Assembly (NCBI GenBank): GCA_023437305.1
Contig: JAEZGN010000022.1
Coordinates: forward strand, 124,001-188,000
Origin: Bacteroidota bacterium
Lineage (GTDB): Bacteria > Bacteroidota > Bacteroidia > Bacteroidales > Dysgonomonadaceae
DNA length: 64,000 nucleotides
Direction of reading: 5' to 3'
Made by a program: the position numbers and the translations under genes. Below the pieces are notes generated by a model. That model saw only the letters and a program-made list of their open reading frames with translations, was not told the origin of the DNA and did not search any database. Shown here in pieces: positions 39,285 through 47,266 of the stretch (positions are counted from its first letter, which is position 1; each line of letters starts with the position of its first letter).

Positions 39285-40223
39285 CTATTTTGTACTTACT
39301 ATTTTATCGCCTCTGAAGTTTAATTGTCCTGCCGGATAAAACCATTGCTGTGTATTGCCATTTTTTACAACTTCGGTAGGTTCACCCCATGCCAGACGTG
39401 TCATATCTTTGGTCATGCCAACCCTGATTTTGTTTTGCAATATGCGGCGAAAATTGTTTGCATTATATTTCTTTGTCAACTCACTCGCCTCAGTTGCTGT
39501 GTATACTTTTTTTATACCTTCATTGTTATTCAAAAGAGAGTAGGGTATTGCTGTTTTTATTCCGCCTTTGCTTTCTAATATCAGAGATAATTCATTGTTT
39601 GTGTTATCTATTGTCAGATCGGTACATTTCCACGTTTGCCCGGTTGTAAACGATAGCGTTTTTCCGGTAGAAAGATTACGAGACATTTTTAGGATGTCGT
39701 CTGATACAACATATTCTTTTCCCGTTTGTATTGCTTTCTGTTTTACGAAAAATCCTGTAACGATAAATGGAAATGTATATTCGGAATCGACATTGTATTT
39801 ATAAAACAATATGCCTCCACTCGATTTTTCCTGAAGTTTCAGATAATAATCATCTGCATAGTCTTGTTTGTTTGATTTTGCTTTTGGGTGATCGATAACT
39901 TCCAAAACTTGGAAATATTTTCCGGCCAAATCTTCATAGCGAGAATTGTAATTATCATTGGGCTTATAAATATTCTTTTCGTCATTCAGTATATCGTCAT
40001 CCTTTTTATACTTGAGGATAAATCCACTGTATCCATATTTTTGTGAAGATTTATCAAGACCCTTAAGAAATAGTTCTTGTCCGGTATATTGTTGAACATC
40101 TTTTCCTAGAAAGTTTCTCGTACTGTCGTATGGGAGAATATCTATTTCTTGTTTTTTACTCTTTTGAGCAAATATTAAGCAACTCAATAAAGCCAAGACG
40201 GCTATCAGTAATGTTCTTCTCAT
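39285..40223 (-). CDS. unknown secreted protein with C-terminal BamE/SmpA-like motif
   Basis: 312 residues that I cannot assign to a known family as a whole. Signal peptide MRRTLLIAVLALLSCLIFAQ. The middle is rich in charged residues and beta-type segments. Near the C-terminus, NKIRVGMTKDMTRLAWGEPTEV...TQQWFYPAGQL resembles the short SmpA/OmlA (BamE) fold motif, in which VGMTk.ev...lG.P precedes an aromatic strand. This similarity is only a motif. A -7 element TACTTTTG lies at 40244 (minus). No operon partner. Periplasmic or exported location is likely. Confidence 0.6.
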   Translation of the reverse strand: MRRTLLIAVLALLSCLIFAQKSKKQEIDILPYDSTRNFLGKDVQQYTGQELFLKGLDKSSQKYGYSGFILKYKKDDDILNDEKNIYKPNDNYNSRYEDLAGKYFQVLEVIDHPKAKSNKQDYADDYYLKLQEKSSGGILFYKYNVDSEYTFPFIVTGFFVKQKAIQTGKEYVVSDDILKMSRNLSTGKTLSFTTGQTWKCTDLTIDNTNNELSLILESKGGIKTAIPYSLLNNNEGIKKVYTATEASELTKKYNANNFRRILQNKIRVGMTKDMTRLAWGEPTEVVKNGNTQQWFYPAGQLNFRGDKIVSTK

Positions 40224-40243
40224 TTTTTATATCTTAAAGCTGA

Positions 40244-40251
40244 CAAAAGTA
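40244..40251 (-). promoter_or_regulatory. -7 element TACTTTTG
   Basis: CAAAAGTA on the plus strand, 21 bases before the start of the unknown secreted protein gene. Confidence 0.5.
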
Positions 40252-40383
40252 AATATATTCGGCTTGATGTTTGTTGTAAGTGGATGAGATTTAGTTTTTT
40301 TTGTATTTAATAAAAATCTTTCTAAAATATTTTATTGCCTCATTCGTCATAAATAATAGAGATATTTTGATATAGAATAAATA

Positions 40384-40494
40384 ATGGAAAAGAAAGATAT
40401 AAGTAAAACCACTGTCCCTATAGCAATTATAGTTGCTTCATTATTGATGGCTACGATTAGTATACTTCATCTGTATTTCAGTGTGATAAAGTAA
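40384..40494 (+). CDS. 36-residue single-span membrane peptide upstream of an ECF sigma module
   Basis: An ATG at 40384 opens 36 codons ending TAA at 40492-40494. The product starts MEKKDISKTTVP and continues as one hydrophobic segment (IAIIVASLLMATISILHLYF, about residues 13-32). A charged N-terminus followed by a transmembrane helix is typical of real small membrane proteins. The start is preceded by an AT-rich leader, and the stop is 28 bp from the next gene, so it is probably cotranscribed with the 126-residue membrane protein and the sigma factor. Function unknown. It could instead be a chance ORF. Confidence 0.5.
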   Translation: MEKKDISKTTVPIAIIVASLLMATISILHLYFSVIK

Positions 40495-40522
40495 GTATTT
40501 GAAAAATAAAAGGATAAACAAT

Positions 40523-40903
40523 ATGAAAAATTTTAAAAGAAAAAAGATTGCATGTGTTTTTATATTTATTGCTGTTTTTGCAGCATCTATAGCTGTTGTA
40601 ATGTTTCTGTGGAATGCTCTGATACCATCAATAATAGGGTGGACGACTATAAATTATTGGCAGGCGGCAGGACTTATGATACTGTCGAGGTTACTGTTGG
40701 GCGGATTTGGGCGTTTTGGTAAGTTTGGGAGACATTCCCGCCATGACAGGCATAATAAAGATTTTTACTATTGGCATGCATTGAGAGCAAAAATGCAAGA
40801 TATGCCTCTCAGTGAGCGACGCGAATATATACGGAAGCACATGAGAGAAAGATGTGAAGGAAGAGGTTTTGAATCAGATATGGCCAACGACGACAAAGAA
40901 TGA
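40523..40903 (+). CDS. small membrane protein of an ECF sigma module, possible anti-sigma partner
   Basis: 126 residues from the ATG at 40523 (a TTG 8 codons upstream is less likely; GGATAAAC precedes the ATG). Two hydrophobic segments (about 8-28 and 44-60, the latter YWQAAGLMILSRLLLGG), a Gly/Phe/His-rich linker (FGRFGKFGRHSRHDRHNKD), and a charged helical tail with SERREYIRKHMRERCEG. Its ATGA overlap (4 bp) with the sigma gene implies coupled translation. It lacks a recognisable ZAS or zinc anti-sigma domain. The His-rich linker and the R/E-rich tail loosely recall metal-sensing CpxP-like proteins. Anti-sigma or sensor function is inference from context only. Confidence 0.7.
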   Translation: MKNFKRKKIACVFIFIAVFAASIAVVMFLWNALIPSIIGWTTINYWQAAGLMILSRLLLGGFGRFGKFGRHSRHDRHNKDFYYWHALRAKMQDMPLSERREYIRKHMRERCEGRGFESDMANDDKE

Positions 40904-41469
40904 TAGAGGATTTAGCTAAAGGACAACAGAATGTTACCGATATTTTCTATAAATATCGCGTGCAGCTGAAAAATTATATAGCTAAACGAGTCTTTTCGAA
41001 AGAGGATAGAGAAGATATTTTGCAAAATGTTTTTTATCAATTGTCAAAAATCGATATGATCGAAAAACCCATTGAGCAAATATCTGCATGGTTGTATTCT
41101 GTGGCCAATAATCAGATCATAGACCGTAGTCGCAAACATAGGGAGGTGGATATGCCTTATGTAACAGCCAAAGATGATGAGGATGCATTTATGGCAGAAG
41201 TCTCTAGTCTGATGTTTGATAAAGATGCATCTCCCGAGACTACATATTTGCGGACTTTGGTTTGGGAAGAATTAGACGTTGCTTTGTCCGAACTTCCGAT
41301 TGAACAACGAGAGGCATTTGAGCTGACAGAGCTTGATGGTTTTTCTTTTAAGGAAATATCAGAAGCTACCGGAGTAAGTGTAAATACACTGATATCTCGT
41401 AAGCGTTATGCTGTACTTCATTTGCGAGAGCGATTAGGGAATTTATATAGAGAGTTGTTAGAGGGGTGA
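40900..41469 (+). CDS. ECF-type RNA polymerase sigma factor
   Basis: 189 residues with sigma-70 region 2 (FYKYRVQLKNYIAKRVFSKEDREDILQNVF, with QISAWLYSVANNQIID for region 2.3/2.4) and region 4 (LSELPIEQREAFELTELDGFSFKEISEATGVSVNTLISRKRYA, the second HTH). Domain order and length are normal for ECF factors. The acidic linker KDDEDAFMAEVSSLMFDKDASPE is longer than usual. It starts 4 bp inside the upstream membrane-protein gene, and a terminator follows at 41518. The target promoters are unknown. No clear self-like promoter motif is visible upstream. Confidence 0.92.
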   Translation: MIEDLAKGQQNVTDIFYKYRVQLKNYIAKRVFSKEDREDILQNVFYQLSKIDMIEKPIEQISAWLYSVANNQIIDRSRKHREVDMPYVTAKDDEDAFMAEVSSLMFDKDASPETTYLRTLVWEELDVALSELPIEQREAFELTELDGFSFKEISEATGVSVNTLISRKRYAVLHLRERLGNLYRELLEG

Positions 41470-41517
41470 AGACCGTTTGAGTATTGTTTTGTTGAAACCT
41501 CTAACACTTCATCATCA

Positions 41518-41556
41518 AAAAAGACTAAAGTGAGTAACTTTTAGTCTTTTTTGTTT
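41518..41556 (+). terminator. intrinsic terminator after the sigma gene
   Basis: About 10-11 bp of stem (around AAAGACTAAA / TTTAGTCTTT), ~10-nt loop, then TTTTTTGTTTTT. Confidence 0.8.
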
Positions 41557-41704
41557 TTGATAAAGGTTATAAAAGGGAATAATATCATATTTTATGTTAA
41601 ATGGGTAACATCTTTCTACTTTATGCGTTATTAATAGTAGAGAGTATAAGATTATTATTTTGAGAAATAATTATAATATCACTTTTTTATTTAAACACTA
41701 CTAT

Positions 41705-41743
41705 GAAGCACTTATCTGAGAGAGATAAGTGCTTCCTTTTTAT
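41705..41743 (+). terminator. orphan terminator-like hairpin
   Basis: A perfect 13-bp stem (41705-41717 with 41723-41735), 5-nt loop, then CTTTTTAT. No ORF lies between it and the preceding terminator at 41556, so it may end a small RNA from 41557-41704. I see no consensus promoter there. Confidence 0.55.
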
Positions 41744-41778
41744 ATAAATCAATAAAGCATGAGTATTCATTTTTTTTA

Positions 41779-41786
41779 TACCTTTG
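41779..41786 (+). promoter_or_regulatory. -7 element TACCTTTG of the TPR lipoprotein gene
   Basis: A perfect -7 consensus 25 bases before the ATG at 41811. It fixes the start, because the longer in-frame TTG at 41784 lies inside the promoter. Confidence 0.6.
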
Positions 41787-41810
41787 CTATTATATATATC
41801 AATACAATTT

Positions 41811-42758
41811 ATGTGCAAAAAAAAGAGAATTTTACGGACATATAGTAGTTTATACTTCTTTATTCTTATTCTATTTCCTTTCGTTTTTGGTTCGTGTAGA
41901 TTGTTTGATAAAGATATCAGGCAGGATAAACATATTGTAGCTTTTAAGCATCAGATGAGCCGAGTTGCAGATAGCCTAGATACTTCGGTAGAAAGGATTA
42001 AGGCATTTAAGACAATATTGGAGAATATAGACGCTGATGAAGATTTGATAACTCCTAGAAAAAAAAACAAACTGTTAATAGAAGCAAATTATTATCTGAG
42101 CAACGAATACTTTAATGTCAAGAATTATAAAAAGGCAATAGAATGTACGAATATTGCAATAGGGCTTGATACTACTGATGCTACAGGGTATTATAATCGA
42201 GGAAGCATTTATCAGTCGATAGGAGATGACAGTCTTGCCATAAAAGATTACACAGAGGCTATCAGATTAAATAATAATTATGCTGATGCATATTACAATA
42301 GAGGTATAATTTATGAAGTGGTAGGAGAATGTGGAAAGGCTCTGGAAGACTATAACAAGGCGATAAAAGAACAACCAAAGAATGTTGCCGACATCTACAA
42401 TAATAGAGGGAATATTTACCTGTCTTTGAAAGATACAAGTAAAGCATTAAGCGACTATTCGAGGGTTTTGGAAATAGATACTGCAAATATAAACGCATAT
42501 ACCAATCGAGTCGAAATATATATATATCAACAAGAATTTGATAAAGCTTTAGCCGATTGTAATAAAGGGCTTATGCTCGATCCTAAGAATGTTCGTTTAT
42601 ATTATAAACGTGCTTTAATTTATGAGCGAAAGAAAGAATATGAGGAAGCTATCGCCGATTATGAAAAAGTCCTAGACTTAGATAGACACGATTTGTACAA
42701 AGCACGAATAAAGACGAAGGAATCTATAAAGAAATTAAAAGTTTTGGCTCGAAAATGA
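41811..42758 (+). CDS. TPR-repeat lipoprotein
   Basis: 315 residues from the ATG at 41811. Hydrophobic signal segment with lipobox VFGSC (about C31), then a short helical region and at least five to six tetratricopeptide repeats (motifs such as ATGYYNRGSIYQSIGDDSLAIKDY, ADAYYNRGIIYEVVGEC and VRLYYKRALIYERKKEYEEAIADY). TPR arrays are protein-protein scaffolds, and the lipid anchor places this in the envelope. No partner domain is fused. A start upstream of the promoter is excluded. Followed by a terminator at 42825. Confidence 0.85.
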   Translation: MCKKKRILRTYSSLYFFILILFPFVFGSCRLFDKDIRQDKHIVAFKHQMSRVADSLDTSVERIKAFKTILENIDADEDLITPRKKNKLLIEANYYLSNEYFNVKNYKKAIECTNIAIGLDTTDATGYYNRGSIYQSIGDDSLAIKDYTEAIRLNNNYADAYYNRGIIYEVVGECGKALEDYNKAIKEQPKNVADIYNNRGNIYLSLKDTSKALSDYSRVLEIDTANINAYTNRVEIYIYQQEFDKALADCNKGLMLDPKNVRLYYKRALIYERKKEYEEAIADYEKVLDLDRHDLYKARIKTKESIKKLKVLARK

Positions 42759-42824
42759 TATTATTTTCTTCTTTAAAGATTGCTTAATAATATCAAATAT
42801 CTTCAAATAATTTTTAAGATTTAT

Positions 42825-42866
42825 AGCAATAAATAGATTATAACTATTTGTTGCTTCTTTTTTTAT
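42825..42866 (+). terminator. intrinsic terminator after the TPR gene
   Basis: A 12-bp stem with one G-U pair (42825-42836 with 42844-42855), 7-nt loop, then TCTTTTTTTAT. Confidence 0.75.
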
Positions 42867-43067
42867 ACTAATTGACTACAAGTGTCTGTCTTAGTATGTG
42901 TATGTACCAATATATCTACAATCAATATTCCTCTTTTTGGTGTATTTTCTTCTGAAATCACTTTTCTTTCCTCTTTTTGATGTTTGTTTGCTTTGTTGAG
43001 ATGTAACAAGCCTTAAGATTTTTTTTGTAACCCTATGAGTGAGGTAAGAAGTTATACTTTTCTACCG

Positions 43068-43140
43068 TATTTTTGTGCTCTGAAAAATGTGATAAAAATA
43101 CAATTAGAATTCCTTGTAATTGTTTCCAGACCTACTTTTG
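43068..43140 (+). promoter_or_regulatory. two candidate -7 elements upstream of the BetR-like regulator
   Basis: TATTTTTG at 43068-43075 and TACTTTTG at 43133-43140 both fit TAnnTTTG. Neither has a -33 TTTG at 19 bp. The 519-bp gap 42759-43277 also has a direct repeat CCTCTTTTTGrTGT at 42930 and 42970, forty bases apart. No gene is seen in it. Confidence 0.35.
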
Positions 43141-43277
43141 CATATTTATGTGGTTTTGTAAAACTAAACATATTATTCTCTTGTTTTTTATATGATAGTA
43201 TTCAATGCAATTATGTCTTTAATATTATTAATAATCACGATTTATTTCTAATCTATTTTCTTTACAACACAAATGTC

Positions 43278-44243
43278 ATGAAAAATGAATTAAACAGTAA
43301 ATTAATTATATCTATCAAAGAAGCCCTTCCTCCTCAGATAAAGGTTGCAACCTACTTAATGGATTTGCTTTCTCTTGGGCGTGAAGCCGTTTATCGTAGG
43401 ATAAGAGGGGATGTGTCTTTTGATTTAGAGGAGCTTTCTGTAATATCTAAGGCGTTAAACATCTCAATTGATGATGTTTTGGGAAAGAGCGATACTACTG
43501 CGTTGTTTAGTATAGATATGATTCAGGAAGAATCGTTTTTTGAACAATATTGTAATTCTTTGATTTTTTATACAGATATTTTTAGTAGAATGAAAGTTTA
43601 CCCTAGTTCTCAGGTGCAAGGGGCTAATAATGAGTTACCTTTTTCATTTTATCTTTCTCATGAAAAAATAGCTAAGTTTTATTTGTATAAATGGGTATAT
43701 CAACTTCAGACTTCCAAGCCCACTGTTCCGTTTTCTGAGTTCTACTTGCCTCAGAGAGTTGTTGACCTGAATAAGAAGTATATTTTAGAATCTAACTCTT
43801 CTTGTCATACAACGTCTATTCTATCTCAAAATGTTTTGTCTTCATTTTTGAATACAGTAAAATACTTTTATAGACTTAATTTGTTGAACGATCAGGATAT
43901 AGAAGATATCAAGATTGAGTTGTTATGCATGTTGGAGAGATTGGAGTCGATGTCTATTTCCGGAGTTTGGAGAGATGATTTCGAATTTAATTTTTACATA
44001 TCTAATATCGATTTTGATACTACTTATAGTTATATGCAATGTCCTGAATTTGAGTTGTCTACGATACGTGTGTTTTCTATTAATGTTGTGAGGTCATTCA
44101 CTCCTCAAATATGTGAAGCTAATAAGAAGTGGATTGAATCATTGAAGCGCTATTCTACATTGATCTCTAAAAGTGGAGATTTGTACCGTACAAAGTTTTT
44201 TAATAATCAGAGAAAGATTGTACGTGATGTACTTCTCGACTGA
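43278..44243 (+). CDS. BetR-type helix-turn-helix transcriptional regulator
   Basis: 321 residues from the ATG at 43278. The frame stays open 81 codons further upstream, but that part is low-complexity and covers the candidate promoters, so I exclude it. The N-terminal HTH reads QIKVATYLMDLLSLGREAVYRRIRGDVSFDLEELSVISKALNISIDDVLG, the pattern of the BetR/XRE-like family common in Bacteroidales. The ~240-residue C-terminal part is helical, Tyr/Phe-rich and of unknown fold. No operon partner. The target may be itself or a distant locus. Confidence 0.8.
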   Translation: MKNELNSKLIISIKEALPPQIKVATYLMDLLSLGREAVYRRIRGDVSFDLEELSVISKALNISIDDVLGKSDTTALFSIDMIQEESFFEQYCNSLIFYTDIFSRMKVYPSSQVQGANNELPFSFYLSHEKIAKFYLYKWVYQLQTSKPTVPFSEFYLPQRVVDLNKKYILESNSSCHTTSILSQNVLSSFLNTVKYFYRLNLLNDQDIEDIKIELLCMLERLESMSISGVWRDDFEFNFYISNIDFDTTYSYMQCPEFELSTIRVFSINVVRSFTPQICEANKKWIESLKRYSTLISKSGDLYRTKFFNNQRKIVRDVLLD

Positions 44244-44332
44244 GTGTTAAAGTATATATGGTGATAATGCGAATTATCTTCTTATGTTTTATTTATGCAC
44301 ACTTAGTTGTTTTACAGAGGCGAATATTATAT

Positions 44333-44920
44333 TTATTTGCCTCTGTATGTATAATGTCCTGTCACATTATAATTGAATAAGCAATCTTGCAACACTTGTC
44401 CTTGTCCTATATTATGCACTATCAGTGGTCGTTTCTTATCTGCAGACATGCGATCTGTGACTATGCCTATATGGGTAATACCTCCACCGAGATCCCATGT
44501 AACAATATCTCCGGCAACGTAGTCTTCTGCTTTATCTGAGATCTTCTTTACAGAGCCAAATCTCCTGAAAAAGAAAGCTTGATTAGGTACTCTACGATGA
44601 TCAATATTTTTATCCGTTGATTTCATACCCCACTTTTGGGGATATTTGCTGAAGTTGACTTTCATATCTTCATGTATCTTTTTCTGCAAATCTATGCCTA
44701 GTTTGCGATATGCCCTTATTATCACATCGGTGCAGACTCCTTTATCTGCCGGAACATCTCCATTGGGATAAGCAATCGTATAATAGCGGGGATCATAAAC
44801 AACTTTATCCTTGGTAAGCTCTATGGCTGCATTTGATAGTTTTTTATAGAAGTCTGTTTCTTGAGCCGAAATGCTGACAGATAGAATGAATGTAAAAAGT
44901 ATGGTTAGGCTAAGTCTCAT
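44333..44920 (-). CDS. DUF1287 secreted NlpC/P60-like protein
   Basis: 195 residues. Signal peptide ending ISAQ. DUF1287 features: YDPRYYTIAYPNGDVPADKGVCTDVIIRAYRKLGIDLQ with C63 as the candidate nucleophile, then DIVTWDLGGGITHIGIV with H150 and LIVHNIG with H169. This Cys-His layout matches papain-like NlpC/P60 relatives that cut peptidoglycan peptides. Whether DUF1287 proteins are active peptidases is not established. Minus strand, 63 bp from the alpha/beta hydrolase gene upstream, so possibly cotranscribed. TATCTTTA (minus, near 44942) is a near -7 element. Confidence 0.85.
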   Translation of the reverse strand: MRLSLTILFTFILSVSISAQETDFYKKLSNAAIELTKDKVVYDPRYYTIAYPNGDVPADKGVCTDVIIRAYRKLGIDLQKKIHEDMKVNFSKYPQKWGMKSTDKNIDHRRVPNQAFFFRRFGSVKKISDKAEDYVAGDIVTWDLGGGITHIGIVTDRMSADKKRPLIVHNIGQGQVLQDCLFNYNVTGHYTYRGK

Positions 44921-44982
44921 TTTTTATTTTTGGATTTGTGATAAAGATACTAAAATGTACAAATAAGACAAATGTACTTTTA

Positions 44983-45969
44983 TTACTCACTATATACATC
45001 CATCGAATTCATTTCTTGGAGAAAATGAGATACGACATCTTTCCATTTATCTGAATATTTTGCCAGATATGTTTCATGTGGAGATTCAAGGAAAAAGACA
45101 AGCTCTTTTTTATCGCTGGCTAATTGGTCGAATATCAACTGTGTTTCTTCTTTGGGAATATTAGGGTCTTTACCCCCACACATCATCAACGTTGGAATAT
45201 GTATCTTTTTCCCAAATTCTTGAGGATTAGCATCAAAAGCATTAAATCCATTGATGACACCTATCCAAAATGTAAAAAGATCGGATGCAGGCCAATGAGG
45301 GATATTTAGTCTGTCTAGTCGTTTACTGACGGTTCCTTTAAATGTACCATAGCCGGCCTCTAAGATAAGGGCTGAAGTCAGCATATTGTAATCGTGTTGA
45401 GCTTTCATTATGGCAGCTGCACCCATCGAGAACCCCATCATTATAATCTTATCTTCTTTCAGCTCTTTTATAACATAGTCATAAGAGGCTTTTACATTGT
45501 CTCCTTCCAGATACCCTATTGTAGTTTGATTGCCATACGAACCGCCTGCGCCCATAAAGTCGACAAGAAGAACGTCGTAGCCCATATCCAGAAGTGCATA
45601 GGCTCTGTCGAGCATAGAAGATTTCTCGTCCATGTATCCATGAAAGACAAGAGCAATTCCTCGCTTGAGTGAGTCTGTGTGCAAAAGCCATGCCTCAAGT
45701 TGTTTTCCTTCATCTACATGGATGTAGACACTCTTGTAAGAACAATTAGGATATTGCTTTGTAGTAGGCCTTGCTATGTCTAAGCCACATGCTGCAATTT
45801 TGATCATTTCAGATATTGTAGGTTTGTAGCCGACAGAAATAGGTTTTGCCGACTCACTGAAATGTGTGAGCTTGTATGCTTGTATTATAATTGCTATATT
45901 AATAAGTAAGAATACAATAACAATAGCTCCTATGCCGATTTTTATGTATTTCTTTTGTTTCCGGGTCAT
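44983..45969 (-). CDS. membrane-anchored alpha/beta hydrolase
   Basis: 328 residues. An N-terminal membrane helix (about 10-32) anchors a BEM46/S9-like alpha/beta hydrolase. The oxyanion segment is ALVFHGYMDEKSSMLDRA, the nucleophile elbow GFSMG contains S181, the acid is D268 in LMMCGGKDPNIP and the base H298 in ESPHETYL, completing the triad. LLVDFMGAGGSYGNQTTIGYLEGDN precedes the elbow, as in BEM46-type members. The substrate is unknown. Located in the envelope facing the periplasm (inference from positive residues before the helix). It is the upstream neighbour of the DUF1287 gene. Confidence 0.85.
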   Translation of the reverse strand: MTRKQKKYIKIGIGAIVIVFLLINIAIIIQAYKLTHFSESAKPISVGYKPTISEMIKIAACGLDIARPTTKQYPNCSYKSVYIHVDEGKQLEAWLLHTDSLKRGIALVFHGYMDEKSSMLDRAYALLDMGYDVLLVDFMGAGGSYGNQTTIGYLEGDNVKASYDYVIKELKEDKIIMMGFSMGAAAIMKAQHDYNMLTSALILEAGYGTFKGTVSKRLDRLNIPHWPASDLFTFWIGVINGFNAFDANPQEFGKKIHIPTLMMCGGKDPNIPKEETQLIFDQLASDKKELVFFLESPHETYLAKYSDKWKDVVSHFLQEMNSMDVYSE

Positions 45970-46008
45970 TATAAACTTTATAGTACTACTAAACCTCAGC
46001 CTGCATGA

Positions 46009-46773
46009 TTATTTTTTGTAGAATACCGGGGCAAAGTATGGTCTGTTCACCCATTTTCCGTTGAATGGATTAAGCTCGCGGATTACACCACCTTCAATTC
46101 CAAATTTTTCAGTGATTTTGACTTCTAATGTGCCTCCATAATATGTTTGAGGAAACATGCTCATCATCGGGCCTTCTACTCCGTTATGTTTTCCTCTTGC
46201 CGAATATTGTCCGCGGGCATTTATGCGTATTCTGTCGTTTAAGATGAATTTCATATTTCCTCCAGCACCCACATCATTGTAATTTCCTCCATATAGAGCA
46301 TATTTTGAGGCGTAAGGACCTGCCGAAATTACTAGCCAATCTGTTGGTTGATAGTTAAAGTACATACTTACAGATCTCACAGCCCCTATAGATGGATATA
46401 TGTTTTGTATAGAGGAAGAACTTAGCCAAGCTTCATCAGCTAGAGACATCCCCGAATAATAACTGTAATCATTAGCAAAAGGATATCGTGTAAGCGTATT
46501 ACTTTCTACAGGTGGGCCAAGGTATACATCCAGTGGCGGAAGCATTAAGTCTATAGTTGTATCATCCCCTTTTTCTAAAGGTTTGTACAAGTCATATTTT
46601 GTTGCATATGATTTGTTGTTGCCCGATGCGTCCAGGTTTAGGTAATTCTCCAACCTTTCGTCAAACTTGAAAGAACCTTTCTTTAGAGGAGGAAAACTAT
46701 CTTTAGGGATCTCAGTTTGAGAATAGGAGGTAACTGAGACGAGTAACAGTAATATAAAGACTAGATTTTTCAT
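46009..46773 (-). CDS. unknown secreted/outer-membrane protein
   Basis: 254 residues I do not recognise. Signal peptide ending TSYSQ. The N-terminal third is a Pro/Lys/Asp-rich linker region (DTTIDLMLPPLDVYLGPPVESNTLTRYPF). The rest is beta-rich with aromatic pairs (SVSMYFNYQPTDWLVISAGPYASKYALYGGNY, TYYGGTLEVKITEKFGIEGGVIRELNPFNG). It ends in FAPVFYKK, so a small beta-barrel in the outer membrane is plausible. Such small barrels are common in Bacteroidetes, and no enzymatic motif is seen. Stop 40 bp from the alpha/beta hydrolase start, so the three minus genes may be linked. Confidence 0.55.
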   Translation of the reverse strand: MKNLVFILLLLVSVTSYSQTEIPKDSFPPLKKGSFKFDERLENYLNLDASGNNKSYATKYDLYKPLEKGDDTTIDLMLPPLDVYLGPPVESNTLTRYPFANDYSYYSGMSLADEAWLSSSSIQNIYPSIGAVRSVSMYFNYQPTDWLVISAGPYASKYALYGGNYNDVGAGGNMKFILNDRIRINARGQYSARGKHNGVEGPMMSMFPQTYYGGTLEVKITEKFGIEGGVIRELNPFNGKWVNRPYFAPVFYKK

Positions 46774-46911
46774 AATTTCTTGTTTTTAATTACTACAACA
46801 GTAAAGTTAATAAATAATTGTGAAAGAAACACATATTTCTTAACAAAAAAGAAGCTGTAAATAATAGATAGATTTGTACTTTATAGCTCATCTAGTAGAT
46901 GTTTCCCTACC

Positions 46912-46994
46912 AAAAGGTGACAACCAACGGTCTCAGGAGCGAAGCGTATGTAAAAGTAACAGTTTTTATCTATTTTTGTGCTGTCACTTTTACT
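46912..46994. repeat. dispersed GGTGACA stem-loop element, copy C (interrupted)
   Basis: CAAAAGGTGACA starts as in copies A and B, but the second unit (AAAAGTAACAG) comes ~30 bp later, after an insert reading CAACGGTCTCAGGAGCGAAG that resembles REP-like sequence. The AAAAGTAACAG arm pairs with CTGTCACTTTT ending near 46992 across an 18-nt loop. It lies in the 493-bp gap 46774-47266, where the rest is AT-rich and holds the pirin promoter. Confidence 0.6.
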
Positions 46995-47152
46995 CATTTT
47001 TATTTACCCATACTCTTTTTTGTTATTTATATAATAAGATAAAATTAGAATAAATAAATTTATATAAATCCTTGTTCTATTGCATTGCCTTTCCGGTCTA
47101 TGTATTGCAATATTGTATAAATATATTTATATATATGTATGATTTATCTTAT

Positions 47153-47183
47153 TTTGATAATAGATGGATAGTGCTTATCTTTG
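47153..47183 (+). promoter_or_regulatory. consensus Bacteroidetes promoter of the pirin gene
   Basis: TTTG (47153-47156), 19 bp, TATCTTTG (47176-47183), 83 bases before the ATG. Confidence 0.75.
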
Positions 47184-47266
47184 TAATATAAAAATAAGGT
47201 GTATTCCTATGATATACTTTATATTATAAATAGTTACTCATCAGATATAACAGAAAGGGTAGTTTT

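Noticed and set aside
43035..43277. 81-codon N-terminal extension of the BetR-like regulator
   Set aside because: It covers the candidate promoters and is unlike the family N-terminus, which begins at the ATG at 43278.
44314..44346. hairpin at the end of the DUF1287 gene as a terminator
   Set aside because: An 11-bp stem exists, but no T tract follows on either strand, so I do not call it.
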